A DNA stretch of 26,218 nucleotides, taken from the NCBI GenBank assembly GCA_946481275.1, contig CAMLMV010000067.1, positions 1 through 26,218 on the forward strand, read 5' to 3'. Below are positions 15,565 to 22,953 of this stretch, in pieces; position 1 is the stretch's first letter; each line of letters starts with the position of its first letter. This DNA is from an uncultured Massilia sp. GTDB lineage: Bacteria; Pseudomonadota; Gammaproteobacteria; Burkholderiales; Burkholderiaceae. The notes under the pieces are model-generated. The model was not told where the DNA came from. It was given only the letters and a program-made list of their open reading frames with translations, and did not search any database. Position numbers and translations under genes: made by a program.

Positions 15565-15963
15565 ATGTCCTTATTTAATGTCTTCAATGTGGCCGGCTCG
15601 GCGATGAGCGCCCAGGCCCAGCGCCTGAACACGACGGCCAGCAACCTCGCCAACGCCGACAGCGCGACGAGCGCCACGGGCGAGGCCTACCGCGCCAAGC
15701 AGGTGGTGTTCGAGGCCGTCCCGATGGACAGTGGCACGGGCGTCAAGGTGCGCGAAGTGGTCGAGGACGCTTCGCCGCTGAAGCAGGTGTACGACCCCAA
15801 GAATCCCCTCGCCGACGACAAGGGCTATGTGTCGATGCCCAACGTGAACGTGGTCGACGAGATGGTCAACATGCTGTCGGCGTCGCGCTCGTACCAGACG
15901 AACGTCGAGACCATGAACGCGGCCAAGACCATGCTGCTCAAGACACTGACCCTCGGCCAGTAA
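15565..15963 (+). CDS. flgC: Flagellar proximal rod protein FlgC
   Basis: The 132-residue protein begins [21 protein letters not shown] followed by the rod signature [24 protein letters not shown]. It ends in the axial helix [28 protein letters not shown]. With FlgB, FlgF and FlgG it builds the rod that crosses the periplasm. GGAGG at 15551-15555, inside the end of flgB, is its ribosome site; only 2 nt separate the genes, so coupled translation is likely. Confidence 0.96.
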   Translation: MSLFNVFNVAGSAMSAQAQRLNTTASNLANADSATSATGEAYRAKQVVFEAVPMDSGTGVKVREVVEDASPLKQVYDPKNPLADDKGYVSMPNVNVVDEMVNMLSASRSYQTNVETMNAAKTMLLKTLTLGQ

Positions 15964-15991
15964 TCCAATCCACCTTTCCTGACACGCTCCC

Positions 15992-16699
15992 ATGGCGACC
16001 GTAACCGATACCACCAGCACCCCCATCACCGACCTGATGTCGACGATGAACGCGAAGAAGCCGACCAGCACGGACGGCGTCTCCGCGGACACGGACAAGT
16101 TCATGACCCTGCTGGTGACCCAGCTGCAGAACCAGGATCCGCTGAACCCGATGGACAACGCCCAGATGACGAGCCAGCTCGCGCAGCTGCAGACCGTGAC
16201 GGGCGTGAACAAGCTGAACACGACGCTGGAATCGTTGCAGTCCAGCTACAAGAGCTCGGAAGCGATGCAGGCGACAGGCCTGATCGGCCACGGCGTGCTC
16301 GTCGACGGCAGCGGCGTCACGCTGTCGAGCGGCAAGGCGATCCTGGGCGCGGAACTGGCCACCGATGCCGACAACGTCAAGATCGTCATCAGCGACGCCA
16401 AGGGCAACGAAGTGGACACGATCGACCTGGGCGCGCAGAAGGCCGGCGTCGTGCCGCTCGCGTGGGACGGCGTGCCCGATCCGAAGAACCTGGACAGCAA
16501 CGGCAAGCCCGTCACGCTGGCCGACGGCAATTACACATTCAAGGTCGTGGCGACGCGCGGCGGCGCCAACCTGACCGATGCGAAAGGCCTGTCGTTCGAC
16601 AGCGTCGCGAGCGTCACCACCAACAGCGCCGATGGCGTCAAAGTGAACCTGTCCGGCAAGGGCGCGCTCACGCTGGCCGACATCAAGCAAGTCCTCTGA
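15992..16699 (+). CDS. flgD: Hook cap (hook assembly scaffold) protein FlgD
   Basis: The 235-residue protein has the conserved N-terminal FlgD block DTDKFMTLLVTQLQNQDPLNPMDNAQMTSQLAQLQTV (about residues 29-70). Tudor-like and FnIII/Ig-like regions follow (GVLVDGSGVTL, then VVPLAWDGVPDP and GNYTFKVVA). FlgD is exported early and caps the growing hook so that FlgE can polymerise, then leaves. It sits between flgC and flgE as usual. No good ribosome site precedes the ATG at 15992; the gap to flgC is 28 nt. Confidence 0.95.
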   Translation: MATVTDTTSTPITDLMSTMNAKKPTSTDGVSADTDKFMTLLVTQLQNQDPLNPMDNAQMTSQLAQLQTVTGVNKLNTTLESLQSSYKSSEAMQATGLIGHGVLVDGSGVTLSSGKAILGAELATDADNVKIVISDAKGNEVDTIDLGAQKAGVVPLAWDGVPDPKNLDSNGKPVTLADGNYTFKVVATRGGANLTDAKGLSFDSVASVTTNSADGVKVNLSGKGALTLADIKQVL

Positions 16700-16742
16700 A
16701 CGCGGTCGGACCCGCGAAACGAACGAACAACAGGAGCACAAC

Positions 16743-18269
16743 ATGTCCTTCCAACAAGGCCTGAGCGGCTTGAACGGCGCAGCGAAATCGCTGGACGTCA
16801 TCGGCAACAATATCGCCAACTCGAGCACCGTCGGCTTCAAGGGCTCGCAAACGCAATTCGCGGACGTCTATGCGCGCTCGCTGAACGGCGCGGGCGCGAC
16901 GCAGGCCGGTATCGGCGTGAGCGTGGCGGCCATCGCCCAGCAGTTCACCCAGGGTAATATCGAGACGACGGCCAACCCGCTCGACATCGCCATCAACGGT
17001 GGCGGTTTCTTCCGCACCGAGATTTCCGGCACCGTCCAGTACACCCGCAACGGCCAGTTCTCGCTGGACAAGAACGGCTACATCGTCACGCCGCAGGGCG
17101 CCAACGTGACGGGCTACGGCGTCGCCGCGAACGGCCAGATCCTGGCCAGCACGCCGGCCCCGCTGAAGATCAGCACGGCCGACATGAAGCCGGTCGCGAC
17201 CACCAAGGTCGACACGTCGATCAACCTCGACTCGCGCGAGGCCGCGCCGACGAACTTCCCGTTCAACGCGAACGATGCGACCACGTACAACAAGCAGGTG
17301 CCCGTGAGCGTGTACGACACGCTCGGCAACGAGCACACGATGTCGATGTTCTACGTGAAGACGGGTTCGGGCACCTGGGACGTGTACGCCGGCGCCGACG
17401 GCACCGAGCTCACCAACGTCAACGTCGCCAAGGCCGCCTCGGGCGACGCGGCGGCGCAGACGGCGCGCGACGCGTGGACCGCTGCCACGAAGGCATCGCC
17501 GCAGGATCCGGCCGCCATCGCCCAGGCGCTGGCCGACTACGCAGCCGCGGCCTCCGCCGCCGTCAGCGGAGCCGCGGGCACCGCCGGCGCCACGGCGGCC
17601 ACCGTCACCGCCATCCAGACGGCCGCCACCGACGCGGGCAACACGGCCGGCTATACCCCGGACCAGGTCGACAAGGACATCGCCGCCGCCGTGTCGGTGC
17701 CGTCGGTCCCGATCGGCACGCTGAAGTTCGACACGAACGGCGCGCTGTCGGCCGCCCTGATGTCGCCGCAGACGCTGCCGCTGAACGTGACGTTCCCGGT
17801 CTACCCGTCGACGGGCGCAAAGGAAACCCTGTCGATCAAGCTCGGCTTCAACGGCAGCACCCAGTACGGCTCCGACACCAGCGAGAAACTGACCACGCAG
17901 GACGGCTACAAGCCGGGCCACCTGCAGCGCTTCTCGGCCGCCGCCGACGGCACGCTGCTGGGCCAGTACAGCAATGGCCAGACCAAGGCGCTGGGCCAGA
18001 TCGTCCTCGCGAATTTCACGAACTCGGGCGGCCTGGAACCGATCGGCAACAACTCGTGGGCCGAAACGTCGGCCTCGGGGACGCCGCTGCTGGGCACGGC
18101 GGGCACGGGCGGCTTCGGCGTGCTGCAGTCGTCGGCAACGGAAAGCTCGAACGTCGACCTGACGGCCGAACTGGTCAACATGATCACGGCCCAGCGCGTC
18201 TACCAGGCCAACGCCCAGACGATCAAGACGCAGGACTCGGTGCTGCAAACCTTGGTGAACCTGCGCTAA
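16743..18269 (+). CDS. flgE: Flagellar hook protein FlgE, with a long Ala-rich insertion
   Basis: The 508-residue protein has the FlgE ends: N-terminal MSFQQGLSGLNGAAKSLDVIGNNIANSSTVGFKGSQ and C-terminal NVDLTAELVNMITAQRVYQANAQTIKTQDSVLQTLVNLR. Core domains include INGGGFFRTEISGTVQYTRNGQFSLDKNGYIV and PVSVYDTLGNEHTMSMFYVK. It polymerises into the hook joining rod to filament. About 95 residues (roughly 226-320) are an unusual Ala-rich insertion between TWDVYAGADG and IGTLKFDTNGALS, where FlgE proteins normally run almost directly on; this accounts for the length above the usual 400 or so. The ATG has AGGAG at suitable spacing. The stop codon lies in an 18-bp tandem duplication. Confidence 0.96.
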   Translation: MSFQQGLSGLNGAAKSLDVIGNNIANSSTVGFKGSQTQFADVYARSLNGAGATQAGIGVSVAAIAQQFTQGNIETTANPLDIAINGGGFFRTEISGTVQYTRNGQFSLDKNGYIVTPQGANVTGYGVAANGQILASTPAPLKISTADMKPVATTKVDTSINLDSREAAPTNFPFNANDATTYNKQVPVSVYDTLGNEHTMSMFYVKTGSGTWDVYAGADGTELTNVNVAKAASGDAAAQTARDAWTAATKASPQDPAAIAQALADYAAAASAAVSGAAGTAGATAATVTAIQTAATDAGNTAGYTPDQVDKDIAAAVSVPSVPIGTLKFDTNGALSAALMSPQTLPLNVTFPVYPSTGAKETLSIKLGFNGSTQYGSDTSEKLTTQDGYKPGHLQRFSAAADGTLLGQYSNGQTKALGQIVLANFTNSGGLEPIGNNSWAETSASGTPLLGTAGTGGFGVLQSSATESSNVDLTAELVNMITAQRVYQANAQTIKTQDSVLQTLVNLR

Positions 18270-18300
18270 TCAATTCGGGGTCGCTAATCAATTCGGGGTC
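18265..18300 (+). repeat. 18-bp tandem duplication spanning the flgE stop codon
   Basis: GCTAATCAATTCGGGGTC occurs twice head to tail (18265-18282 and 18283-18300) without mismatch. The first copy includes the flgE stop TAA (18267-18269). The right copy runs into the first full GGGGTCAGAGCACA element, so the duplication arose at the junction of gene and repeat. Confidence 0.95.
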
Positions 18301-18486
18301 AGAGCACATTTAACTGAAAATTCGGGGTCAGAGCACATTATTTTCAAGTGCTTCAAGCAGTTGAACAGCTTGATAAGTCGAATCGCTTGTCGAGAGCAGC
18401 AAGCGCCAAAAAATGTTCGCTGAACATTGTGCGAAAAAGTGCTCTGACCCCGAATTTAGAAAAAAACGTGCTCTGACCCCGAATTT
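18291..18486. repeat. REP/BIME-like cluster of GGGGTCAGAGCAC elements between flgE and flgF
   Basis: Two direct copies of ATTCGGGGTCAGAGCACATT (18291-18310, 18320-18339) face two inverted copies GTGCTCTGACCCCGAATTT (18439-18457, 18468-18486). They enclose about 100 nt of unrelated AT-richer DNA that contains a small hairpin ATGTTC-GCT-GAACAT. The transcript can fold into one long-stemmed structure. The arrangement resembles paired REP elements (BIMEs), which in other bacteria are spread by RAYT-type Y1 transposases; no transposase is present here. The flgF ribosome site lies intact just beyond (18500-18504). Confidence 0.85.
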
Positions 18487-18511
18487 GCGACAGTACTTCG
18501 GAGAACTATAG

Positions 18512-19252
18512 ATGGACCGCCTGATCTACACCGCCGCCTCCGGCGCCAAGCACATCCTGGAACAGCAGGCCACGACGTCGAACAACCTGGCCAATCTCTC
18601 CACGACGGGTTTCCGCGCGCAGCTGGATACGTTCCGCGCCGTGCCCGTCGTCAGCGAAGGCTTGCCCACGCGCGCGTTCGTCGTCGACAACACGGTCGGC
18701 GCGGATTTCTCGACGGGCCCGCTGCAGGTGACGGGGCGCGATCTCGACGTGGCCATCAAGGGCCAGGGCTGGATCGCGGTGCAGATGCAGGACGGCACCG
18801 AAGCCTATACGCGCAACGGTTCGCTGCAGGTCAGCCCGAACGGCATCCTGCAGACCGCGAACGGCCAGACCGTGATGGGCGAGGGCGGTCCGATCGCGAT
18901 TCCCCCGAATACGACGGTGTCCGTCGGCAAGGATGGCTCGATCGCGTCGCTGACGACGGATACCGTGCCCGCGACGTCCACCATCGTCGGCCGCCTCAAG
19001 CTCGTCAATCCGGACCAGAAGCAGCTCGTGCGCGGCGACGACGGTTTCTTCCGCCAGCAGGACGGCACCCCGGCCCAGGCCGACCCGGCCGTGACGGTGA
19101 CGAGCGGCGCGCTGGAAGGCAGTAACGTCTCCGCCGTCGACTCGATGGTGAACATGATCTCTTTGGCACGTTCTCTCGAGACACAAATGAGCCTGTTGAA
19201 GAACGCGGAGAATAACGCGGCGAAAGCGACGCAGATCCTCGCTTTGACTTGA
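18512..19252 (+). CDS. flgF: Flagellar proximal rod protein FlgF
   Basis: The 246-residue protein begins [37 protein letters not shown], with the rod/hook signature. The central domain has [32 protein letters not shown] and [18 protein letters not shown]. The C-terminal helix is [29 protein letters not shown]. FlgF lies between the proximal rod proteins and FlgG. GGAGA (18500-18504) precedes the ATG. It is separated from flgE by 242 nt of repeats, the only long gap inside the flgB-flgJ run. Confidence 0.96.
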   Translation: MDRLIYTAASGAKHILEQQATTSNNLANLSTTGFRAQLDTFRAVPVVSEGLPTRAFVVDNTVGADFSTGPLQVTGRDLDVAIKGQGWIAVQMQDGTEAYTRNGSLQVSPNGILQTANGQTVMGEGGPIAIPPNTTVSVGKDGSIASLTTDTVPATSTIVGRLKLVNPDQKQLVRGDDGFFRQQDGTPAQADPAVTVTSGALEGSNVSAVDSMVNMISLARSLETQMSLLKNAENNAAKATQILALT

Positions 19253-19313
19253 TTTCTGCTGGGACATAATTTCATGGTGGGTGACGGGTTTGCCGTCGCC
19301 AAAGGAGAACACC

Positions 19314-20096
19314 ATGATCCGTTCGCTCTACATCGCGAAAACTGGCTTAGAAGCGCAGCAGACCAACCTCGACGTCGTCACCAACAACCTCGCCAACGTC
19401 AGCACGAACGGCTTCAAGAAGTCGCGTGCCGTGTTCGAGGATTTGTTGTATCAAAACGTGCGCCAGCCCGGCGCGCAATCCTCGCAACAGACCCAGCTGC
19501 CGTCCGGCCTGCAGATCGGTACCGGTGTGCGCGCCGTCGCCACCGAGCGCATCCACACGCAGGGTAATCCCCAGCAGACCGGCAACTCCAAGGACGTGAT
19601 GATCAACGGCTCGGGCTTCTTCCAGGTCCTGATGCCGGACGGTACCACGGCCTACACCCGCGACGGCTCGTTCCAGACCGATAGCAACGGCCAGCTCGTC
19701 ACCTCCAGCGGCTATGTGTTGCAGCCGCCCATCACCGTGCCGAACAATGCGTTGACGATGACCGTCGGCCGCGACGGCACCGTGTCCGTCACGACGCCGG
19801 GCACCGTCGCGCCCACGCAGATCGGCTCGATCCAGGTGGCGAACTTCGTCAACCCGGCCGGCCTGGAATCGCTGGGCGAGAACCTGTATGCCGAGACGGG
19901 CTCGTCCGGCACGGCGCAAGCCAACACCCCGGGCACGAACGGTGCGGGCGTGCTGATGCAGGGCTATGTCGAGACGTCCAACGTGAACGTCGTCGAAGAG
20001 ATGGTCAACATGATCCAGACGCAGCGCGCGTACGAGATCAACAGCAAGGCCATCACCACGTCCGACCAGATGCTGGCAAAGATTTCCCAGTTATGA
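19314..20096 (+). CDS. flgG: Flagellar distal rod protein FlgG
   Basis: The 260-residue protein starts [37 protein letters not shown] and ends with [37 protein letters not shown], typical of FlgG, the main distal rod subunit. The middle has [47 protein letters not shown] 19314 is chosen over an in-frame upstream ATG at 19281 because AAAGGAG (19301-19307) fits it and the N-terminus matches the family. Its stop overlaps the flgH start (ATGA), implying coupling. Confidence 0.97.
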   Translation: MIRSLYIAKTGLEAQQTNLDVVTNNLANVSTNGFKKSRAVFEDLLYQNVRQPGAQSSQQTQLPSGLQIGTGVRAVATERIHTQGNPQQTGNSKDVMINGSGFFQVLMPDGTTAYTRDGSFQTDSNGQLVTSSGYVLQPPITVPNNALTMTVGRDGTVSVTTPGTVAPTQIGSIQVANFVNPAGLESLGENLYAETGSSGTAQANTPGTNGAGVLMQGYVETSNVNVVEEMVNMIQTQRAYEINSKAITTSDQMLAKISQL

Positions 20097-20740
20097 AAAC
20101 GCTTGGTTTCCTCGTGTGCGCGCTGGCCCTGGCCGGGTGCGCAGCCACCCCGACCTCGATCGTCACGGGCCCGACGTCCGTGCGCCCGATGCTGGCCGAT
20201 GCCGGCACGCCGACGGAAGGCGCGATCTACAACGCGAACTCGTTCCGCCCGATGTTCGAAGACCGCCGCGCGCGCCACATCGGCGACGTGCTCACGGTCA
20301 GCATCGTCGAGAAGACGGCCGCCAACAAGAGCGGCGCCAGCACCGGCAACAAGTCGGGCAGCGCCGAGCTTAACGTGCCGGGTCCGCTGCAGGGCCGCCT
20401 GGGCGGCAACCTCGCCACGAGCAGCGGCATCAAGTACGCCGACGGCGACACCCAGACCGCGTCGAACGCCTTCACGGGCACGATCGGCGTGACGGTGTCC
20501 GAAGTCCTGCCGAACGGTAACCTGATCGTCGTCGGCGAGAAGCAGATCGCCATGAACAAGGGCGTCGAATTCATCCGCTTCTCGGGCATGGTGAATCCGG
20601 ATTCGATCCAGGCGGGCAATATCGTGCAATCGACCCTGGTCGCCGACGCCCGCGTCGAATACCGCACCAACAGCCAGATCGACCGCGCCGAGATGACGTC
20701 GATGATGTCGCGTTTCTTCCAGTCCCTGCTCCCATTTTAA
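20093..20740 (+). CDS. flgH: Flagellar L-ring lipoprotein FlgH
   Basis: The 215-residue precursor has a lipoprotein signal ([16 protein letters not shown], lipobox LAGC with Cys16). It then shows FlgH hallmarks: [32 protein letters not shown], a Gly/Ser-rich stretch, [35 protein letters not shown] and the end [17 protein letters not shown]. It forms the outer-membrane bushing of the rod. It is coupled to flgG by ATGA. A perfect hairpin of the repeat family begins 3 nt after the stop. Confidence 0.97.
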   Translation: MKTLGFLVCALALAGCAATPTSIVTGPTSVRPMLADAGTPTEGAIYNANSFRPMFEDRRARHIGDVLTVSIVEKTAANKSGASTGNKSGSAELNVPGPLQGRLGGNLATSSGIKYADGDTQTASNAFTGTIGVTVSEVLPNGNLIVVGEKQIAMNKGVEFIRFSGMVNPDSIQAGNIVQSTLVADARVEYRTNSQIDRAEMTSMMSRFFQSLLPF

Positions 20741-20743
20741 ATA

Positions 20744-20786
20744 TTGGGGTCAGAGCCCGAATTTCTCGCTTGGGCTCTGACCCCAA
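20744..20786. repeat. REP-like perfect hairpin between flgH and flgI
   Basis: TTGGGGTCAGAGCCC (20744-20758), a 13-nt loop and GGGCTCTGACCCCAA (20772-20786) form a 15-bp perfect stem. It shares the GGGGTCAGAGC core with the flgE/flgF cluster. It fills nearly the whole flgH-flgI gap, and no T-run follows, so it is not an intrinsic terminator. The 10 nt left before the flgI ATG contain no ribosome site. Confidence 0.9.
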
Positions 20787-20796
20787 CTGACTAAAA

Positions 20797-21903
20797 ATGA
20801 ACTTCAAAACCTTCGCCCTCTGTGTCGCCCTGCTGGGTCCGCTGACCGCCACGACCGCCCACGCCGAGCGCCTCAAGGATCTCGCCAGCATCGGCGGCGT
20901 CCGTCAGAACCAGTTGTCCGGTTACGGCCTCGTCGTCGGCCTCGACGGCACCGGCGACCAGACGACGCAGACCCCGTTCACCGTGCAGTCGATCACGGCG
21001 ATGCTGCAGCAGAAGGGCATCAGCCTGCCGGCCGGCACGCAGCTGCAGCTGAAGAACGTGGCGGCCGTGATGGTCACCGCATCGCTGCCTGCGTTCGCCC
21101 AGCCGGGCCAGACGATCGACGTGACCGTCTCGTCGATGGGTAACGCGAAGAGCCTGCGCGGCGGGACACTCCTCATGGCGCCGTTGCAGGGCGCGGACGG
21201 CCAGGTGTACGCGATCGCCCAGGGCAACGTGCTCGTGGGCGGCGCGGGTGCGTCGGGCGGCGGTGCGCAGGTGCAGGTCAATCAATTGTCCGTCGGCCGC
21301 ATCTCGGGCGGTGCCACGGTCGAGCGCGCCGTTGCGTCGAACCTCGGCGCCGACAACCAGGTCAAGCTGGAACTGAACACGACCGACTTCGCCACCGCGA
21401 GCCGCGTCGTGGAAGCCGTCAACGACAAGTTCGGTCCGGGCATCGCCACGGCGCTGGACGGCCGCGTGATCCGCGTGCGCGTGCCGTCGTCGAGCGACCA
21501 GCGTGTCAGCTTCCTCGGCATCCTGGAAAACATGGACGTCAAGCCGGCCGAAGCGGCCGCCAAGATCATCCTCAACGCGCGCACGGGTTCCGTTGTCATG
21601 AACCGCTCCGTCACGCTGGACCCGTGCGCGATTTCGCACGGTAACCTGTCCGTCAGCATCGGCGCCGACACGCAGGTGAGCCAGCCGAACCCGGGTTCGC
21701 TGGGCCGCACCGTCGTCACGCAGAACCCGCAGGTGTCCGTCAAGAAGGATGCCGGCAAGGTCATCATGCTGAACGGCGGCGCGTCGCTGGCCGAAGTCGT
21801 CAAGGCGATGAACGCCATCGGCGCCACGCCGCAAGACCTGCTCGCGATCCTGCAGGCGCTCAAGGCCGCCGGTTCGCTGCGCGCCGAACTCGAGATCATC
21901 TAA
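20797..21903 (+). CDS. flgI: Flagellar P-ring protein FlgI
   Basis: The 368-residue precursor has a Sec signal (MNFKTFALCVALLGPLTATTAHA, cleavage before ERL). The conserved FlgI start ERLKDLASIGGVRQNQLSGYGLVVGLDGTGDQT follows. Later family blocks include LKNVAAVMVTASLPAF, GQTIDVTVSSMGNAKSLRGGTLL, LNARTGSVVMNRSVTL and ASLAEVVKAMNAIGATPQDLLAILQALKAAGSLRAELEII. It forms the periplasmic P ring around the rod with the help of FlgA. The ATG has no recognisable Shine-Dalgarno sequence; the upstream bases belong to a REP-like hairpin, so initiation may depend on readthrough or re-initiation from flgH. Confidence 0.97.
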   Translation: MNFKTFALCVALLGPLTATTAHAERLKDLASIGGVRQNQLSGYGLVVGLDGTGDQTTQTPFTVQSITAMLQQKGISLPAGTQLQLKNVAAVMVTASLPAFAQPGQTIDVTVSSMGNAKSLRGGTLLMAPLQGADGQVYAIAQGNVLVGGAGASGGGAQVQVNQLSVGRISGGATVERAVASNLGADNQVKLELNTTDFATASRVVEAVNDKFGPGIATALDGRVIRVRVPSSSDQRVSFLGILENMDVKPAEAAAKIILNARTGSVVMNRSVTLDPCAISHGNLSVSIGADTQVSQPNPGSLGRTVVTQNPQVSVKKDAGKVIMLNGGASLAEVVKAMNAIGATPQDLLAILQALKAAGSLRAELEII

Positions 21904-21917
21904 CCATCGAGGCCATC

Positions 21918-22877
21918 ATGCTCGGCTCCACTTCCGACCTGTCCAGTAAATTTGCGCTCGACGCCAACAGCCTCGGCGACCTCAAGCAGTCTGCGAAAGC
22001 CGGCTCGCCGGAAGCGCTGAAAGGTGCCGCGACGCAGTTCGAGTCCATGTTCGTCAACATGATGATGAAGAGCATGCGCGACGCGACGCCGCAGGACGGC
22101 ATGACCGATAGCCAGGAAACGAAGACGTTCACGGGCATGCTGGACCAGCAGATGAGCCAGAAGATGGCCAAGCGCGGCATCGGCCTCGCCGACGTGCTCG
22201 TGCGCCAGCTGACCGTGCAGCAGAAGGGCCAGCAGCTGATGCAGGACATGAACAAGCAGGCGCTGGGCATCGGCGGCGAACAGCAGGCGGGCAGCGCCGG
22301 CGGCGCCGCCGCCCTGCGCATGCAGGCCGATCCGGACACGATGCCGACGGACGGCGTGGCCAAGGCAGGCGCGGCCGGCGTGACGGGCGCCGCGCGCGGT
22401 ACGGACAACGCGAACAAGCCGGCGCACGTGCGCGCGTTCCAGGAAAAGCTGGCCGACGCCGCCGAGGAAGCGCAACAGGCGACGGGCGTGCCCGCGAAAT
22501 TCATGATGGGCCAGGCCGCGCTCGAAACGGGCTGGGGCCGCCGCGTGATCCGCAATGCGGACGGCACGTCCAGCAACAACCTGTTCGGCATCAAGGCCGG
22601 TCCGGGCTGGAAGGGCAAGGTGGCGACGGCCGTCACGACCGAATACATCAACGGCAAACCGCACACGCGCGTGGAAAAATTCCGTTCCTACGATTCGCAC
22701 GCCGACGCGTTCAAGGATTACGCGCGCTTGCTGAGCAACAACCCGCGCTACGAAAAAGTGCTGGCGCACGGCGGCGACGCGGCCACGTTCGCGCACGGCC
22801 TGCAGCGCGCCGGCTATGCGACCGACCCGCAGTACGCGGCCAAGCTGTCGCGCATCATCAAGCATTCGCTGGCGTGA
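21918..22877 (+). CDS. flgJ: Rod cap / peptidoglycan hydrolase FlgJ
   Basis: The 319-residue protein is the two-domain form. The N-terminal rod-cap domain (about 20-110) has GAATQFESMFVNMMMKSMRDATPQDGM and MSQKMAKRGIGLADVLVRQL. A Gly/Ala-rich linker follows, then a GH73 glucosaminidase domain (about 170-319) with the catalytic glutamate in QAALETGWG (near residue 203), NNLFGIKAG, EKFRSYDSHADAFKDYARLL and FAHGLQRAGYATDPQYAAKL. It scaffolds rod growth and opens the cell wall for it. GAGG precedes the ATG at suitable spacing. The gene follows flgI by 14 nt. Confidence 0.96.
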   Translation: MLGSTSDLSSKFALDANSLGDLKQSAKAGSPEALKGAATQFESMFVNMMMKSMRDATPQDGMTDSQETKTFTGMLDQQMSQKMAKRGIGLADVLVRQLTVQQKGQQLMQDMNKQALGIGGEQQAGSAGGAAALRMQADPDTMPTDGVAKAGAAGVTGAARGTDNANKPAHVRAFQEKLADAAEEAQQATGVPAKFMMGQAALETGWGRRVIRNADGTSSNNLFGIKAGPGWKGKVATAVTTEYINGKPHTRVEKFRSYDSHADAFKDYARLLSNNPRYEKVLAHGGDAATFAHGLQRAGYATDPQYAAKLSRIIKHSLA

Positions 22878-22902
22878 TGGGGTGATGCGAAAAGAACAAG
22901 AA

Positions 22903-22929
22903 TAAAGTTTTGGCGGAATTTGCCGTCAA
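22903..22929 (+). promoter_or_regulatory. Sigma-28 (FliA) promoter of flgK-flgL
   Basis: TAAAGTTT (22903-22910), 11 nt, GCCGTCAA (22922-22929) match the FliA consensus, with an exact -35 and GCCGNNAA in the -10. The flgK ATG is 25 nt downstream of the -10. This lets flgKL be expressed late as well as by readthrough from flgJ. Confidence 0.88.
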
Positions 22930-22953
22930 TGACATAGCAGAAAGAAAACCACC

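Noticed and set aside
18291..18486. CRISPR array
   Set aside because: Only four short elements, in opposite orientations, with unequal spacing and no spacers or cas genes; fits paired REP-like repeats.
20744..20786. Rho-independent terminator between flgH and flgI
   Set aside because: Perfect stem but no T-run on either side, and flgI and flgJ have no other visible promoter; better read as a repeat hairpin that is transcribed through.
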